64,000 nucleotides of DNA, taken from contig NZ_JNZZ01000022.1 of the NCBI RefSeq assembly GCF_000717645.1, forward strand, positions 47,415-111,414, read 5' to 3'. The stretch comes from Streptomyces californicus. Lineage in GTDB: Bacteria > Actinomycetota > Actinomycetes > Streptomycetales > Streptomycetaceae. Below the pieces are notes generated by a model, which saw only the letters and a list, made by a program, of their open reading frames with translations, had not been told where the DNA came from and did not search any database. Shown piece after piece: positions 51,127 to 61,839 of this stretch. Position numbers and translations under genes: made by a program. The first letter of the stretch is position 1. The number at the start of each line of letters is the position of its first letter.

Positions 51127-52281
51127 ATGACCACCAGCCCCGACGCCCCCGCCGTACCCCGCGGCCTCGCCGGAGTCGTCGTCACCGACACCGGACTCGG
51201 CGATGTCCGCGGCCGCGAGGGCTTCTACCACTACCGCCAGTACGCGGCGATCGAGCTGGCGGAGAACCGCAGCTTCGAGGACGTCTGGTACCTGATGGTC
51301 CACGGCGACCTCCCCGACCGGGCGGCCGCCGCCGACTTCGCCGCCCGCACGGCCGCGCTGCGCACCCTGCCCGCCGAGGTGAGTGCGGCCCTGCCCGCCA
51401 TCGCCCGCGCGAGTGCCGCCTCGGGACCGCTCGCCGGACTGCGCACCGCGCTCTCCCTGCTCGGCGCCTCGGCCGGTTTCCGACCGGTGTACGACATCGA
51501 CGCCGGGCACCGGCGCGAGGACGCCCTCGCCGCCTGCGCGGCCGTCCCCACGATCCTGACGGCCCTGCACCGTCTCGGCCGGGGTCTGGAGCCGGTCGCA
51601 CCGCGCGCGGACCTCCCGCACGCCGCGAACTACCTGTACATGCTCACCGGGTCGGAGCCCGGACCCGAGCAGGTCCGGGCGATCGAGCGGTACCTCGTCT
51701 CGACCGTCGACCACGGCTTCAACGCCTCCACCTTCACCGCCCGGGTCGTCGCCTCCACCGGAGCCGACGTCGCCGCCTGCCTGGTCGCGGCGGTCGGCGC
51801 GCTCTCCGGACCGCTGCACGGCGGAGCCCCCAGCAGGGCCCTGGACACCCTCGACGCCATCGGCACCCCGGACCGCATCGACGGCTGGATCCGCGAGCAG
51901 GTCCTCTCCGGCCGACGCATCATGGGCTTCGGCCACCCGGTCTACCGCACCGAGGACCCGCGCTCCCGCATGCTCAAGTCGATCGCGCGGGGCTTCGGCG
52001 GCCCGCTCGTCGACTTCGCCGTCGAGGTGGAGGCCCAGGTCGAGGCGATCCTCGCCGAGCTCAAGCCGGGCCGGGAGCTGCACACCAACGTGGAGTTCTA
52101 CGCCGGAGTGGTCATGGAGCTGTGCGGCCTGCCGCGCGCGATGTTCACCCCCACCTTCTGCGTGGCGCGGGCGGTCGGCTGGAGCGCCCATATCCTGGAG
52201 CAGGCGGAGGACTCGAAGATCATCCGCCCGGCGGCCCGCTACGTCGGCGCACCCCCGCCGCAGCCGGTCCCGGCTCCCTGA
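51127..52281 (+). CDS. Citrate synthase family protein
   Basis: A 384-residue citrate/2-methylcitrate synthase-type protein. Sequence features: RSFEDVWYLMVHGDLPD, VYDIDAGH, ANYLYMLTG, the GPLHGGAPSRAL block with the first catalytic His, IMGFGHPVYRTEDPR with the second His and Arg, and the catalytic acid in ELHTNVEFYAGVVM. The active-site set looks complete. It lacks the HTH of the divergent neighbour. The ATG at 51127 follows GAAGAGGGAA. It is followed after 23 bp by the CobW gene, so the two are probably co-transcribed. Whether it is the main TCA-cycle citrate synthase cannot be read from the window. Confidence 0.93.
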   Translation: MTTSPDAPAVPRGLAGVVVTDTGLGDVRGREGFYHYRQYAAIELAENRSFEDVWYLMVHGDLPDRAAAADFAARTAALRTLPAEVSAALPAIARASAASGPLAGLRTALSLLGASAGFRPVYDIDAGHRREDALAACAAVPTILTALHRLGRGLEPVAPRADLPHAANYLYMLTGSEPGPEQVRAIERYLVSTVDHGFNASTFTARVVASTGADVAACLVAAVGALSGPLHGGAPSRALDTLDAIGTPDRIDGWIREQVLSGRRIMGFGHPVYRTEDPRSRMLKSIARGFGGPLVDFAVEVEAQVEAILAELKPGRELHTNVEFYAGVVMELCGLPRAMFTPTFCVARAVGWSAHILEQAEDSKIIRPAARYVGAPPPQPVPAP

Positions 52282-52304
52282 CGACGCCCCCAGGAAGGCC
52301 CCCG

Positions 52305-53498
52305 TTGACCCCGCCCCGCACCCAGCAGATCCCGGTCGTCGTCCTGGCGGGGTTCCTCGGCTCAGGCAAGACCACGCTCCTGAACCACCTGCTCCGCAAC
52401 CGGGCGGGGACCCGGATCGGCGTGGTCGTCAACGACTTCGGGGCCATCGAGATCGACGCCATGACCGTCTCCGGCCAGGTCGGCTCCACCGTCTCCCTGG
52501 GCAACGGCTGCCTGTGCTGCGCCGTGGACGCGAGCGAACTCGACACTTTCCTGGAGACGCTGACCCGGCCCTCCGCACGGCTGGACGTGATCGTCATCGA
52601 GGCGAGCGGCCTCGCCGAGCCGCAGGAACTGGTGCGCATGCTGCTGGCCAGCGACAACCCGCACATCCTGTACGGGGGTCTCGTCGAGGTCGTCGACGCG
52701 GCGGAGTTCGAGGCCACCCGGCAGCGCCACCCCGAGCTCGACCGCCATCTCGCCGTCGCCGACCTCGTCGTCCTGAACAAGACCGACCGGGTGGGGGAGG
52801 AGGAGCGGGAGCGGCTGCGCGCGACGGTCGCGGAGCTGAGCGGTCCGGCTGCGGTGATCTCCGCCGTGCACGGCCGGATCGATCCGGAGCTGCTCTTCGA
52901 TCCCGCGCTGCGGCCGGACGACGGGGAGATGGCCGGTCAGCTGAGCTTCGAGGATCTGCTGCGCGGGGACGACCACGACGCGCATGAGGGGTGCGACGAC
53001 CAGGAAGGGTGCGACGGGCACGGCCACGGCGGTCCGGGAGGCGGTCACGACGGCCATCTCCACGCCGCGTACGAGAGCGTCGAGTTCACCTCCGACGTCC
53101 CGCTCGACCCGCGCCGCTTCATGGCGTTCCTGGACTCCCGCCCCGAGGGGCTCTACCGGATCAAGGGGTTCGTCGACTTCGGCGCGGGGGACCGGGACAA
53201 CACCTACGCGCTGCACGCGGTCGGCCGCTTCCTGCGCTTCGTCCCCCGGCCCTGGGCGCGCGGCGAGCGACGCCTCACCCAGCTCGTCATGATCGGCGCG
53301 GGCACCGACGCCGAAGCGCTGCGCCGCGGCCTCACCGCCTGCCGCGCGGAGGAACCGGCCCCCGGGGGCGCGGCCGAGGACCCCGCCGTCATCGAGCGCG
53401 CCATGTGGGGCGTCCTGCGGTACGTCCCCCGCAACGAGGACGCCGACGAGGCGCCCGAAGTCGCCGGCGAGCAGCGGGAAGCGGCCGCGGAGGTGTGA
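52305..53498 (+). CDS. CobW/COG0523-family G3E GTPase (metallochaperone)
   Basis: A 397-residue GTPase of the family that delivers zinc or cobalt to target proteins. Motifs: Walker A GFLGSGKTT at 16-24, the metal-binding CLCC (Cys69, Cys71, Cys72), EASGLAEP, and NKTD. A His/Asp-rich loop (DDHDAHEG ... GHGHGG ... GHDGHLH) at about 225-260 suggests zinc binding, followed by the CobW C-terminal domain with FTSDVPLDPRRFMAFL and a LYRIKGFVDF strand. It starts at a TTG at 52305 with AGGAAGG upstream, 23 bp after the citrate synthase stop. No Zur box search was possible by eye; a zinc-responsive promoter inside the upstream gene is not evident. Confidence 0.92.
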   Translation: MTPPRTQQIPVVVLAGFLGSGKTTLLNHLLRNRAGTRIGVVVNDFGAIEIDAMTVSGQVGSTVSLGNGCLCCAVDASELDTFLETLTRPSARLDVIVIEASGLAEPQELVRMLLASDNPHILYGGLVEVVDAAEFEATRQRHPELDRHLAVADLVVLNKTDRVGEEERERLRATVAELSGPAAVISAVHGRIDPELLFDPALRPDDGEMAGQLSFEDLLRGDDHDAHEGCDDQEGCDGHGHGGPGGGHDGHLHAAYESVEFTSDVPLDPRRFMAFLDSRPEGLYRIKGFVDFGAGDRDNTYALHAVGRFLRFVPRPWARGERRLTQLVMIGAGTDAEALRRGLTACRAEEPAPGGAAEDPAVIERAMWGVLRYVPRNEDADEAPEVAGEQREAAAEV

Positions 53499-53579
53499 CA
53501 CCCCGGGACCGCTCCCCGCCGTACGGACACCGCGAGCGGAACCGTACGGGGGACGGGAGCGGCCCGTACGGGGACGGCG

Positions 53580-56033
<2,454 letters not shown>

Positions 56034-56300
56034 CGCGGCTGCGACTCCTTCACGGATTCTGTTCGGGCGACCTGAGCTTGTTCGGTCCAACACGGGCTGC
56101 TGACGCGGTCCATTGTGGACCTCCGGACTGACAACGCCGACCTCGACCCGTCCGAAGCGGTCCAGACGGCCCGCCCGCCGGGCGTCCGCCACACCATCGA
56201 CGGAAACTTCCGCGGAACGGGAACTTCGCCAGGTGCCGGTGCGCTTGCTTAGAGTGGCAGGTCTGGCAGGAAGTCCAGTATCGCGATCGAAGGGACGTAC

Positions 56301-57674
56301 ATGCCCATGGGTCACACGGCCACCGCACAGGCCGGCTCCGGCGGCTTGACAGCGACCGAGCACCGCCTGGCCAACGGCCTGCGTGTGGTGCTCTCCGAGG
56401 ACCATCTGACCCCGGTCGCCGCGGTCTGCCTCTGGTACGACGTCGGCTCGCGCCACGAGGTCAAGGGCCGCACCGGCCTGGCTCACCTCTTCGAGCACCT
56501 GATGTTCCAGGGCTCGGGCCAGGTCAAGGGGAACGGCCACTTCGAGCTGGTCCAGGGGGCCGGCGGCTCGCTCAACGGCACCACCAGCTTCGAGCGGACC
56601 AATTACTTCGAGACCATGCCCACCCACCAGCTGGAGCTGGCGCTCTGGCTGGAGGCGGACCGCATGGGCTCCCTCCTCGACGCCCTCGACGAGGAGTCCA
56701 TGGAGAACCAGCGCGACGTCGTCAAGAACGAGCGGCGACAGCGCTACGACAACGTGCCCTACGGCACCGCGTTCGAGCGGCTGACCGCCCTCTCCTACCC
56801 CGAGGGCCACCCCTACCACCACACCCCGATCGGCTCCATGGCCGACCTGGACGCGGCCACGCTGGAGGACGCCCGCGCGTTCTTCCGTACGTACTACGCG
56901 CCCAACAACGCGGTGCTCTCCGTGGTCGGCGACATCGACCCCGAGCAGACGCTCGCCTGGATCGAGAAGTACTTCGGCTCCATCCCCTCCCACGACGGCA
57001 AGCAGCCGCCGCGCGACGGGACGCTGCCCGGGATCATCGGCGAGGAGCGGCGCGAGCTCGTCACCGCCGAGGTGCCGGCCCGCGCCCTGATGGCGGCCTA
57101 CCGCCTGCCCCACGACGGCACCCGCGCCTGCGACGCCGCCGACCTGGCGCTCACCGTGCTGGGCAGCGGCGAGTCCTCCCGGCTCCACAACCGCCTGGTC
57201 CGGCGCGACCGTACGGCGGTGGCGGCGGGCTTCGGACTGCTGCGGCTCGCCGGCGCCCCCTCGCTCGGCTGGCTGGACGTGAAGACGTCCGGCGGCGCCG
57301 AGGTGGCGCAGATCGAGGCCGCGGTCGACGAGGAGCTGGCCCGGTTCGCCGCGGAGGGACCCACCGCGGAGGAAATGGAGCGGGCCCAGGCGCAGTTGGA
57401 GCGAGAGTGGCTGGACCGGCTCGGCACGGTCGCCGGCCGCGCCGACGAACTCTGCCGCTACGCCGTCCTGTTCGGCGACCCGCAGCTCGCCCTGACCGCC
57501 GTCGGCCGGGTCCTCGACGTCACCGCCGAGGAGGTCCGCGCCGCCGCCGAGGCGTCCCTGCGCCCCGACAACCGGGCGGTGCTGGTCTACGAGCCCGTCG
57601 AGCCGGCCGATGACGCCGACGGCGAACAGGCCGGCGAGGGCACCGACGACGCGCACGAGGGGGCGGCCAAGTGA
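56301..57674 (+). CDS. M16-family zinc metallopeptidase, catalytic subunit
   Basis: A 457-residue pitrilysin/MPP-like peptidase. The inverted zinc motif HLFEH is complete (His62-X2-Glu65-His66), and the downstream third ligand Glu lies in the SMENQRDVVKNERRQ region. Other family parts include NYFETMPTHQLELALWLEADRM and FFRTYYAPNNAVLSVVGD. The C-terminal half is the second inactive M16 domain. There is no signal peptide, so the heterodimer is cytoplasmic. The GTGA overlap with the next gene shows translational coupling. The ATG at 56301 has a GAAGGGA ribosome site; the ATG at 56307 is an alternative. Confidence 0.94.
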   Translation: MPMGHTATAQAGSGGLTATEHRLANGLRVVLSEDHLTPVAAVCLWYDVGSRHEVKGRTGLAHLFEHLMFQGSGQVKGNGHFELVQGAGGSLNGTTSFERTNYFETMPTHQLELALWLEADRMGSLLDALDEESMENQRDVVKNERRQRYDNVPYGTAFERLTALSYPEGHPYHHTPIGSMADLDAATLEDARAFFRTYYAPNNAVLSVVGDIDPEQTLAWIEKYFGSIPSHDGKQPPRDGTLPGIIGEERRELVTAEVPARALMAAYRLPHDGTRACDAADLALTVLGSGESSRLHNRLVRRDRTAVAAGFGLLRLAGAPSLGWLDVKTSGGAEVAQIEAAVDEELARFAAEGPTAEEMERAQAQLEREWLDRLGTVAGRADELCRYAVLFGDPQLALTAVGRVLDVTAEEVRAAAEASLRPDNRAVLVYEPVEPADDADGEQAGEGTDDAHEGAAK

Positions 57675-59071
57675 GCGACGCCGCCGTGACTGGAGTAGCC
57701 ATGGAGTTCCACCCGCAGCCCACGCCCGGCACGGCCCGCCCCTGGGCCTTCCCGGAGCCCGAGCGCGGCGCGCTGCCCAACGGGCTGACCGTGCTGCGCT
57801 GCCACCGCCCCGGACAGCAGGTCGTCGCGGTGGAGATCTTCCTGGACGCGCCGCTGGAGGCCGAGCCCGAGGGCCTGGACGGCGTGGCCACGATCATGTC
57901 CCGGGCGCTCTCCGAGGGCACCGACAAGCACAGCGCCGAGGAGTTCGCCGCCGAGCTGGAGCGCTGCGGCGCCACGCTCGACGCCCACGCGGACCACCCC
58001 GGCATCCGCGTCTCCCTGGAGGTCCCGGCCTCCCGTCTGGCCAAGGCCCTCGGCTTGGTCGCCGAGGCGCTGCGGGCCCCGGCCTTCGCCGAGAGCGAGA
58101 TCGAGCGCCTCGTCGGCAACCGCCTCGACGAGATCCCGCACGAGCGGGCCAACCCGTCGCGCCGCGCCGCCAAGCAGCTCTCCAAGGAGCTGTTCCCGGC
58201 CGACGCCCGGATGTCCCGGCCGCGCCTGGGCACCGAGGAGACGGTCCGGCGGATCGACGCGGCCGCCGTGCGCGCCTTTTTCGAGGCGCACGTCCGCCCG
58301 TCCACCGCGACGGCCGTCGTGGTCGGCGACCTCACCGGCATCGACCTGGACGCGCTGCTTGCGGAGACCCTCGGCGACTGGTCGGGCGACGCCGGACAGC
58401 CCCGGCCGGTGCCGCCGATCACCGCGGACGACACCGGCCGCGTGGTCATCGTGGACCGCCCCGGCGCGGTCCAGACCCAGCTGCTGATCGGCCGCATCGG
58501 CGCCGACCGGCACGAGCGCGTCTGGCCCGCGCAGGTGCTCGGCACCTACTGCCTGGGCGGCACCCTCACCTCCCGGCTCGACCGGGTGCTGCGCGAGGAG
58601 AAGGGCTACACCTACGGGGTGCGCGCCTTCGCCCAGGTGCTGCGCTCCTCCGGCCCCGACTCGGGCGGCGCCGCCATGCTCGCGATCAGCGGCTCGGTGG
58701 ACACGGAGTCCACCGGACCGGCGCTGGACGACCTCTGGAAGGTCCTGCGGACGCTGGCCGCCGAGGGGCTGACCGACGCCGAGCGCGAGACGGCCGTGCA
58801 GAACCTGGTGGGCGTGGCCCCGCTGAAGTTCGAGACCGCGGCCTCCGTCGCGGCCACGCTGGCCGACCAGGTCGAGCAGCACCTCCCCGACGACTACCAG
58901 GCCCACCTCTACGCCCGGCTCGCCGAGACCGGGACCGTGGAGGCGACCGCCGCCGTCGTCAACGCGTTCCCCGTCGACCGGCTCGTCACGGTCCTGGTGG
59001 GGGACGCCTCGCAGATCGAGGAGCCCGTCCGGGCGCTCGGCATCGGCGAGGTGTCGGTCGTCCCCGGCTGA
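57671..59071 (+). CDS. M16-family peptidase, non-catalytic partner subunit
   Basis: A 466-residue M16 protein. Where the partner has HLFEH, this one reads TIMSR (Thr74, Ser77, Arg78), so zinc binding is lost. It retains the substrate-binding parts, for example TLTSRLDRVLREEKGYTYGVRAF, the Arg/Tyr motif needed for the heterodimer. The GTG at 57671 overlaps the upstream stop by four bases (GTGA). By analogy with MPP and other bacterial M16B pairs, the two chains form a heterodimer with a single active site. The gene ends before a strong rho-independent terminator. Confidence 0.93.
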   Translation: MSDAAVTGVAMEFHPQPTPGTARPWAFPEPERGALPNGLTVLRCHRPGQQVVAVEIFLDAPLEAEPEGLDGVATIMSRALSEGTDKHSAEEFAAELERCGATLDAHADHPGIRVSLEVPASRLAKALGLVAEALRAPAFAESEIERLVGNRLDEIPHERANPSRRAAKQLSKELFPADARMSRPRLGTEETVRRIDAAAVRAFFEAHVRPSTATAVVVGDLTGIDLDALLAETLGDWSGDAGQPRPVPPITADDTGRVVIVDRPGAVQTQLLIGRIGADRHERVWPAQVLGTYCLGGTLTSRLDRVLREEKGYTYGVRAFAQVLRSSGPDSGGAAMLAISGSVDTESTGPALDDLWKVLRTLAAEGLTDAERETAVQNLVGVAPLKFETAASVAATLADQVEQHLPDDYQAHLYARLAETGTVEATAAVVNAFPVDRLVTVLVGDASQIEEPVRALGIGEVSVVPG

Positions 59072-59096
59072 CGCTCTCCTGCGGTACCACCGCGAA

Positions 59097-59140
59097 CGGG
59101 ACCCCGACGAAGGGCATTTCGTCGGGGTCCCGCTTTTTGT
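59097..59140 (+). terminator. Rho-independent terminator with T-run
   Basis: Arms 59097-59111 and 59118-59132 are perfectly complementary with a six-base loop, followed by CTTTTTGT. It is the only hairpin in the window with a clear T-run and lies 26 bases after the M16 pair. Confidence 0.95.
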
Positions 59141-59284
59141 CCATTTACTCCCGCTCGCACCCTTTGGGGTACACGGTTCTGTTCTGGCCTGTGGGATGTG
59201 CGACAAATCCCCTTGTCCGTTTGGAGGCGGAGAGGCGGCCCGCCTAGCGTCGGCTCGGCTGTCCGCCACCCTTGTGCCGCGTCC

Positions 59285-59463
59285 GTGGCGCCGGGCAGCC
59301 ATCGCCGAGTCCCCGTCAGGCGCGAGCCTGGGGAGCCGGGGACCCACCGCAGTCCCTGGGGTGAATCGGAGACCCGAGCCGTGAACCGGCGCGGGGATCC
59401 GTAGGAGACCTTCCTGCTCCGAACCCGTCAGCTAACCCGGTAGGCGAGAAGGAAGGAAAGGAT
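59285..59463 (+). ncRNA. Cyclic di-AMP (ydaO/yuaA-type) riboswitch
   Basis: The leader of the M23 peptidase gene has the conserved ydaO core in order: GCCGAGTCCC (59304-59313), GGGGAGCCGGGGACCC (59330-59345), GGGGTGAATCGG (59358-59369), and near the end CCGAACCCGTCAGCTAACCCGG (about 59419-59440). These match the c-di-AMP riboswitch of Streptomyces cell-wall hydrolase leaders. In known cases c-di-AMP binding lowers expression of resuscitation-factor and M23/NlpC-P60 genes. The riboswitch ends close to the ribosome site. Boundaries are approximate. Confidence 0.9.
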
Positions 59464-59473
59464 CAGCCTCTTC

Positions 59474-60289
59474 ATGGCGTTCACCCGTGCCACCGGGAAG
59501 CACCGTGCCCCGAGCCGCCTCACGCGCCGGAGCGCCCGGGCCGCCGGCATCGCGGCCCTGGCCACCACCGGAGTCATCGGCTCGCTGTCCTCCCCGGCGC
59601 TCGCCGCGGACACCGAGTCCGCCAAGGTCACCGAGACCGGCCTCTCCCAGGCCATCGGCCTCGACGCCACGATCGCCGACCGGATCGAGGCCCAGGCCGA
59701 CGCCCAGAAGCGGCAGGCCGACGAGGTCGACCGCCTCAAGGCCAAGGCAGAGGCGGAAGCCCGCGCCAAGGCGGCCAAGGCCAAGGCGAAGGCGGAGGCC
59801 GAGCGCAAGGCCGAGGCCCGTGCCAAGGAGGTCCGCGAGGAGAAGGCCCGCGCCGCCCGTGCCGCCGAGCGCGCCCGGCTCAACGCCTTCCACCTCCCGG
59901 TCGCCGGTTCCCACGTCACCACCGGCTACAAGAGCGGCGGTTCGCTCTGGTCGTCCGGCAGCCACTCCGGCGTGGACTTCATGGCCGCCTCGGGCAGCTC
60001 CGTCGTCGCGGTCGGCGCCGGTACGGTCGTCGAGGCCGGCTGGGGCGGCGCGTACGGCAACAACATCGTGCTCCGGATGGCGGACGGCACGTACACCCAG
60101 TACGGCCACCTCTCCTCGATCGGCGTCTCGGTCGGCCAGAGCGTCTCCTCCGGCCAGCAGATCGGCCTCTCCGGCTCCACCGGCAACTCCACCGGCCCGC
60201 ACCTGCACTTCGAGGCCCGCACCACCCCCGACTACGGCTCCGACATGGACCCGGTCGGCTACCTGCGCTCGCACGGTCTGAACGTCTGA
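59474..60289 (+). CDS. Secreted M23 (LytM-type) cell-wall peptidase under a c-di-AMP riboswitch
   Basis: A 271-residue peptidoglycan endopeptidase-like protein. A signal peptide (1-44, RRSARAAGIAALATTG ... SSPALA) is followed by a charged Ala/Lys/Glu coiled coil about 65-135 (DAQKRQADEVDRLKAKAE ...), then an M23 domain about 137-266 with HSGVDFMA (metal His and Asp), and the GPHLHFEAR active-site His pair. The ATG at 59474 is preceded by GAAAGGA directly downstream of the riboswitch. The metal ligands are complete, so enzymatic activity is likely; the coiled coil may regulate access or partner binding. Confidence 0.95.
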   Translation: MAFTRATGKHRAPSRLTRRSARAAGIAALATTGVIGSLSSPALAADTESAKVTETGLSQAIGLDATIADRIEAQADAQKRQADEVDRLKAKAEAEARAKAAKAKAKAEAERKAEARAKEVREEKARAARAAERARLNAFHLPVAGSHVTTGYKSGGSLWSSGSHSGVDFMAASGSSVVAVGAGTVVEAGWGGAYGNNIVLRMADGTYTQYGHLSSIGVSVGQSVSSGQQIGLSGSTGNSTGPHLHFEARTTPDYGSDMDPVGYLRSHGLNV

Positions 60290-60313
60290 CGCGACCCCGC
60301 ACGAAACCGCTCG

Positions 60314-60339
60314 AAGGCCCCGGCGCCCGCCGGGGCCTT
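60314..60339 (+). terminator. 12-bp hairpin terminator after the M23 gene
   Basis: Arms 60314-60325 and 60328-60339 are perfectly complementary, with a two-base nominal loop that opens to a few more in practice. It ends with a T-rich CTTT and lies 25 bases after the stop codon. Confidence 0.85.
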
Positions 60340-60470
60340 TCGGCGATTCCGGCCAGAAGATATCCCCGAATTCCGGCCCGCCATCGGAAATTCCGGCGGA
60401 TTGCCCTAGAGTCGCCGGGACAGACGGAGGACGGCCGCATTTCGCGGGGGTCGAGGCGGAGGTTCGAATC

Positions 60471-61178
60471 ATGCGTGTACCCGCGCATTCGGTATGCACG
60501 GCCATTCGCGACGACATCGTCTCCGGCGCCCACCCGCCCGGCAGCCGCCTCACCGAGGAGCTGCTGGCCCGCCGCTACGGAGTCTCCCGAGTCCCGGTCC
60601 GCGAGGCGCTGCGCACACTGGAGTCCGAAGGCTTCGTGGTGACCCGCAGACACGCCGGGGCCTGCGTCGCCGAGCCCACCGCCCGGGAGGCGGCCGACCT
60701 CCTGGAGATGCGGACGCTGCTGGAGCCGCTGGGCGCGGCACGCGCCGCCGAGCGCCGCTCCGAGGCCCACCTCAAGGTGTTGCGGGGCCTGGTCCGGCTG
60801 GGTCAGGAGCGGGCCCGCCGCGGCGAGGCAGAGGACCTGCGCGCCCTCGGCGGCTGGTTCCACGAGACCCTCGCCCAGGCGTCCGGCAGCCCCGGCCTCG
60901 TCGCGCTGCTCACCCAGCTCCGGCACAAGACCGCCTGGATGTACACGGTCGAGCAGCCTGCCCGCCCGGCCGACTCCTGGGCCGAGCTCGGCGCGATCGT
61001 GGACGCGGTGGCACGCGGCGACGCGGACCGGGCGAGGGCGCTCAGCGCCCGGCACGCCGAGCGCGCCGCCGGGTTCCACCGGCTGCGCCGGCCGGACCTC
61101 CCCGGGCGCCGCACCCCGCCCGCCGCCCGTGTGAGGAGTTCGCAACACGGCGTAAACACCGCGGGCGTACGCCCTTAA
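60471..61178 (+). CDS. GntR-family transcription regulator with FCD domain
   Basis: A 235-residue regulator. The winged-helix domain (about 1-70) has IRDDIVSGAHPPGSRLTEELLARRYGVSRVPVREALRTLESEGFV, the FadR-type sequence. The FCD ligand/metal domain (about 75-210) has DLLEMRTLLEPLGAARAAE, WFHETLAQASG and an acidic/His pattern compatible with a metal-dependent ligand site. The ligand is unknown. It stands alone between the M23 gene and ptsH, with no adjacent catabolic operon. The ATG at 60471 is preceded by GGCGGAGGTT. A perfect 17-bp hairpin follows 127 bases after its end. Confidence 0.92.
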   Translation: MRVPAHSVCTAIRDDIVSGAHPPGSRLTEELLARRYGVSRVPVREALRTLESEGFVVTRRHAGACVAEPTAREAADLLEMRTLLEPLGAARAAERRSEAHLKVLRGLVRLGQERARRGEAEDLRALGGWFHETLAQASGSPGLVALLTQLRHKTAWMYTVEQPARPADSWAELGAIVDAVARGDADRARALSARHAERAAGFHRLRRPDLPGRRTPPAARVRSSQHGVNTAGVRP

Positions 61179-61304
61179 CGGAGAAGCCGTACACAGGAAT
61201 GTGCACGGAAATGTGCACAGGAATCCGTGCGGGAATAGGGGAAAGCGGCAACGGGTCCGGCTCCGCCCGCGCTCCGGAATTCCCGCAATTCGTCACCGCC
61301 CACA

Positions 61305-61343
61305 CGAAAGAGCCGTGACCCGGAAGGGGTCACGGCTCTTTCG
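61305..61343. terminator. Perfect 17-bp hairpin terminator between gntR-type gene and ptsH
   Basis: Arms 61305-61321 and 61327-61343 are perfectly complementary with a five-base loop. It lies between convergent genes, 43 bases from the ptsH stop codon, so it can act in both directions. Confidence 0.92.
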
Positions 61344-61385
61344 CATGCGCGCCCGGCCCGGCGGCGGGGGCGGAGCGGAAAGGGT

Positions 61386-61667
61386 TCAGACGGTCTCGGG
61401 AAGCTCTTCCAGCCCCTCGGCGACCAGCTTCGCCAGCCGGTCCAGCGCGGCCTCGGCGCCGTCCGCGTCGGACGCGAGCACGATCTCCTCGCCGCCCTGC
61501 GCGCCCAGACCGAGCACGGCCAGCATGGAGGCGGCGTTCACCGGGTTGCCGTCGGCCTTGGCGATGGTCACGGGGACGCCGGACGCCGTGGCGGCCCGGA
61601 CGAAGATGGAAGCGGGGCGGGCGTGCAGGCCCTCGGCCCAACCGACGTTGACGCGGCGCTCAGCCAT
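61386..61667 (-). CDS. ptsH: Phosphocarrier protein HPr
   Basis: A 93-residue PTS phosphocarrier. The phosphorylation site His15 lies in EGLHARPAS, and the regulatory Ser47 region reads NAASMLAVLGLG. Length and fold pattern are normal. Neither enzyme I nor a PTS permease is adjacent, as in S. coelicolor where ptsH stands alone. The ATG at 61667 follows GAAGGGCAG; the longer in-frame start at 61682 would add five residues without a better ribosome site. HPr in Streptomyces serves sugar PTS uptake, and may also be a regulator target through Ser phosphorylation, which is not certain in this genus. Confidence 0.96.
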   Translation of the reverse strand: MAERRVNVGWAEGLHARPASIFVRAATASGVPVTIAKADGNPVNAASMLAVLGLGAQGGEEIVLASDADGAEAALDRLAKLVAEGLEELPETV

Positions 61668-61827
61668 GGTTCTGCCCTTCACAAATCAACGGTTGTCTAG
61701 ACCAGTCTCTCATGCAGTGCGTGGTGCTGTGCCCGGCCTCCTGCCCGGGTCCGCGCTCCGGATGCCCAGGTCCGGGCCTCCTCGGACCGCCCCGGCACCG
61801 CACCCTCCGCGACCGGGATCCCCGCCG

Positions 61828-61833
61828 TAGGCT
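61828..61833 (+). promoter_or_regulatory. -10-like TAGGCT before the GNAT/acyl-CoA synthetase-like gene
   Basis: TAGGCT ends six bases before the ATG at 61840, without a ribosome site between them, giving a leaderless transcript. Confidence 0.5.
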
Positions 61834-61839
61834 TTGCGC

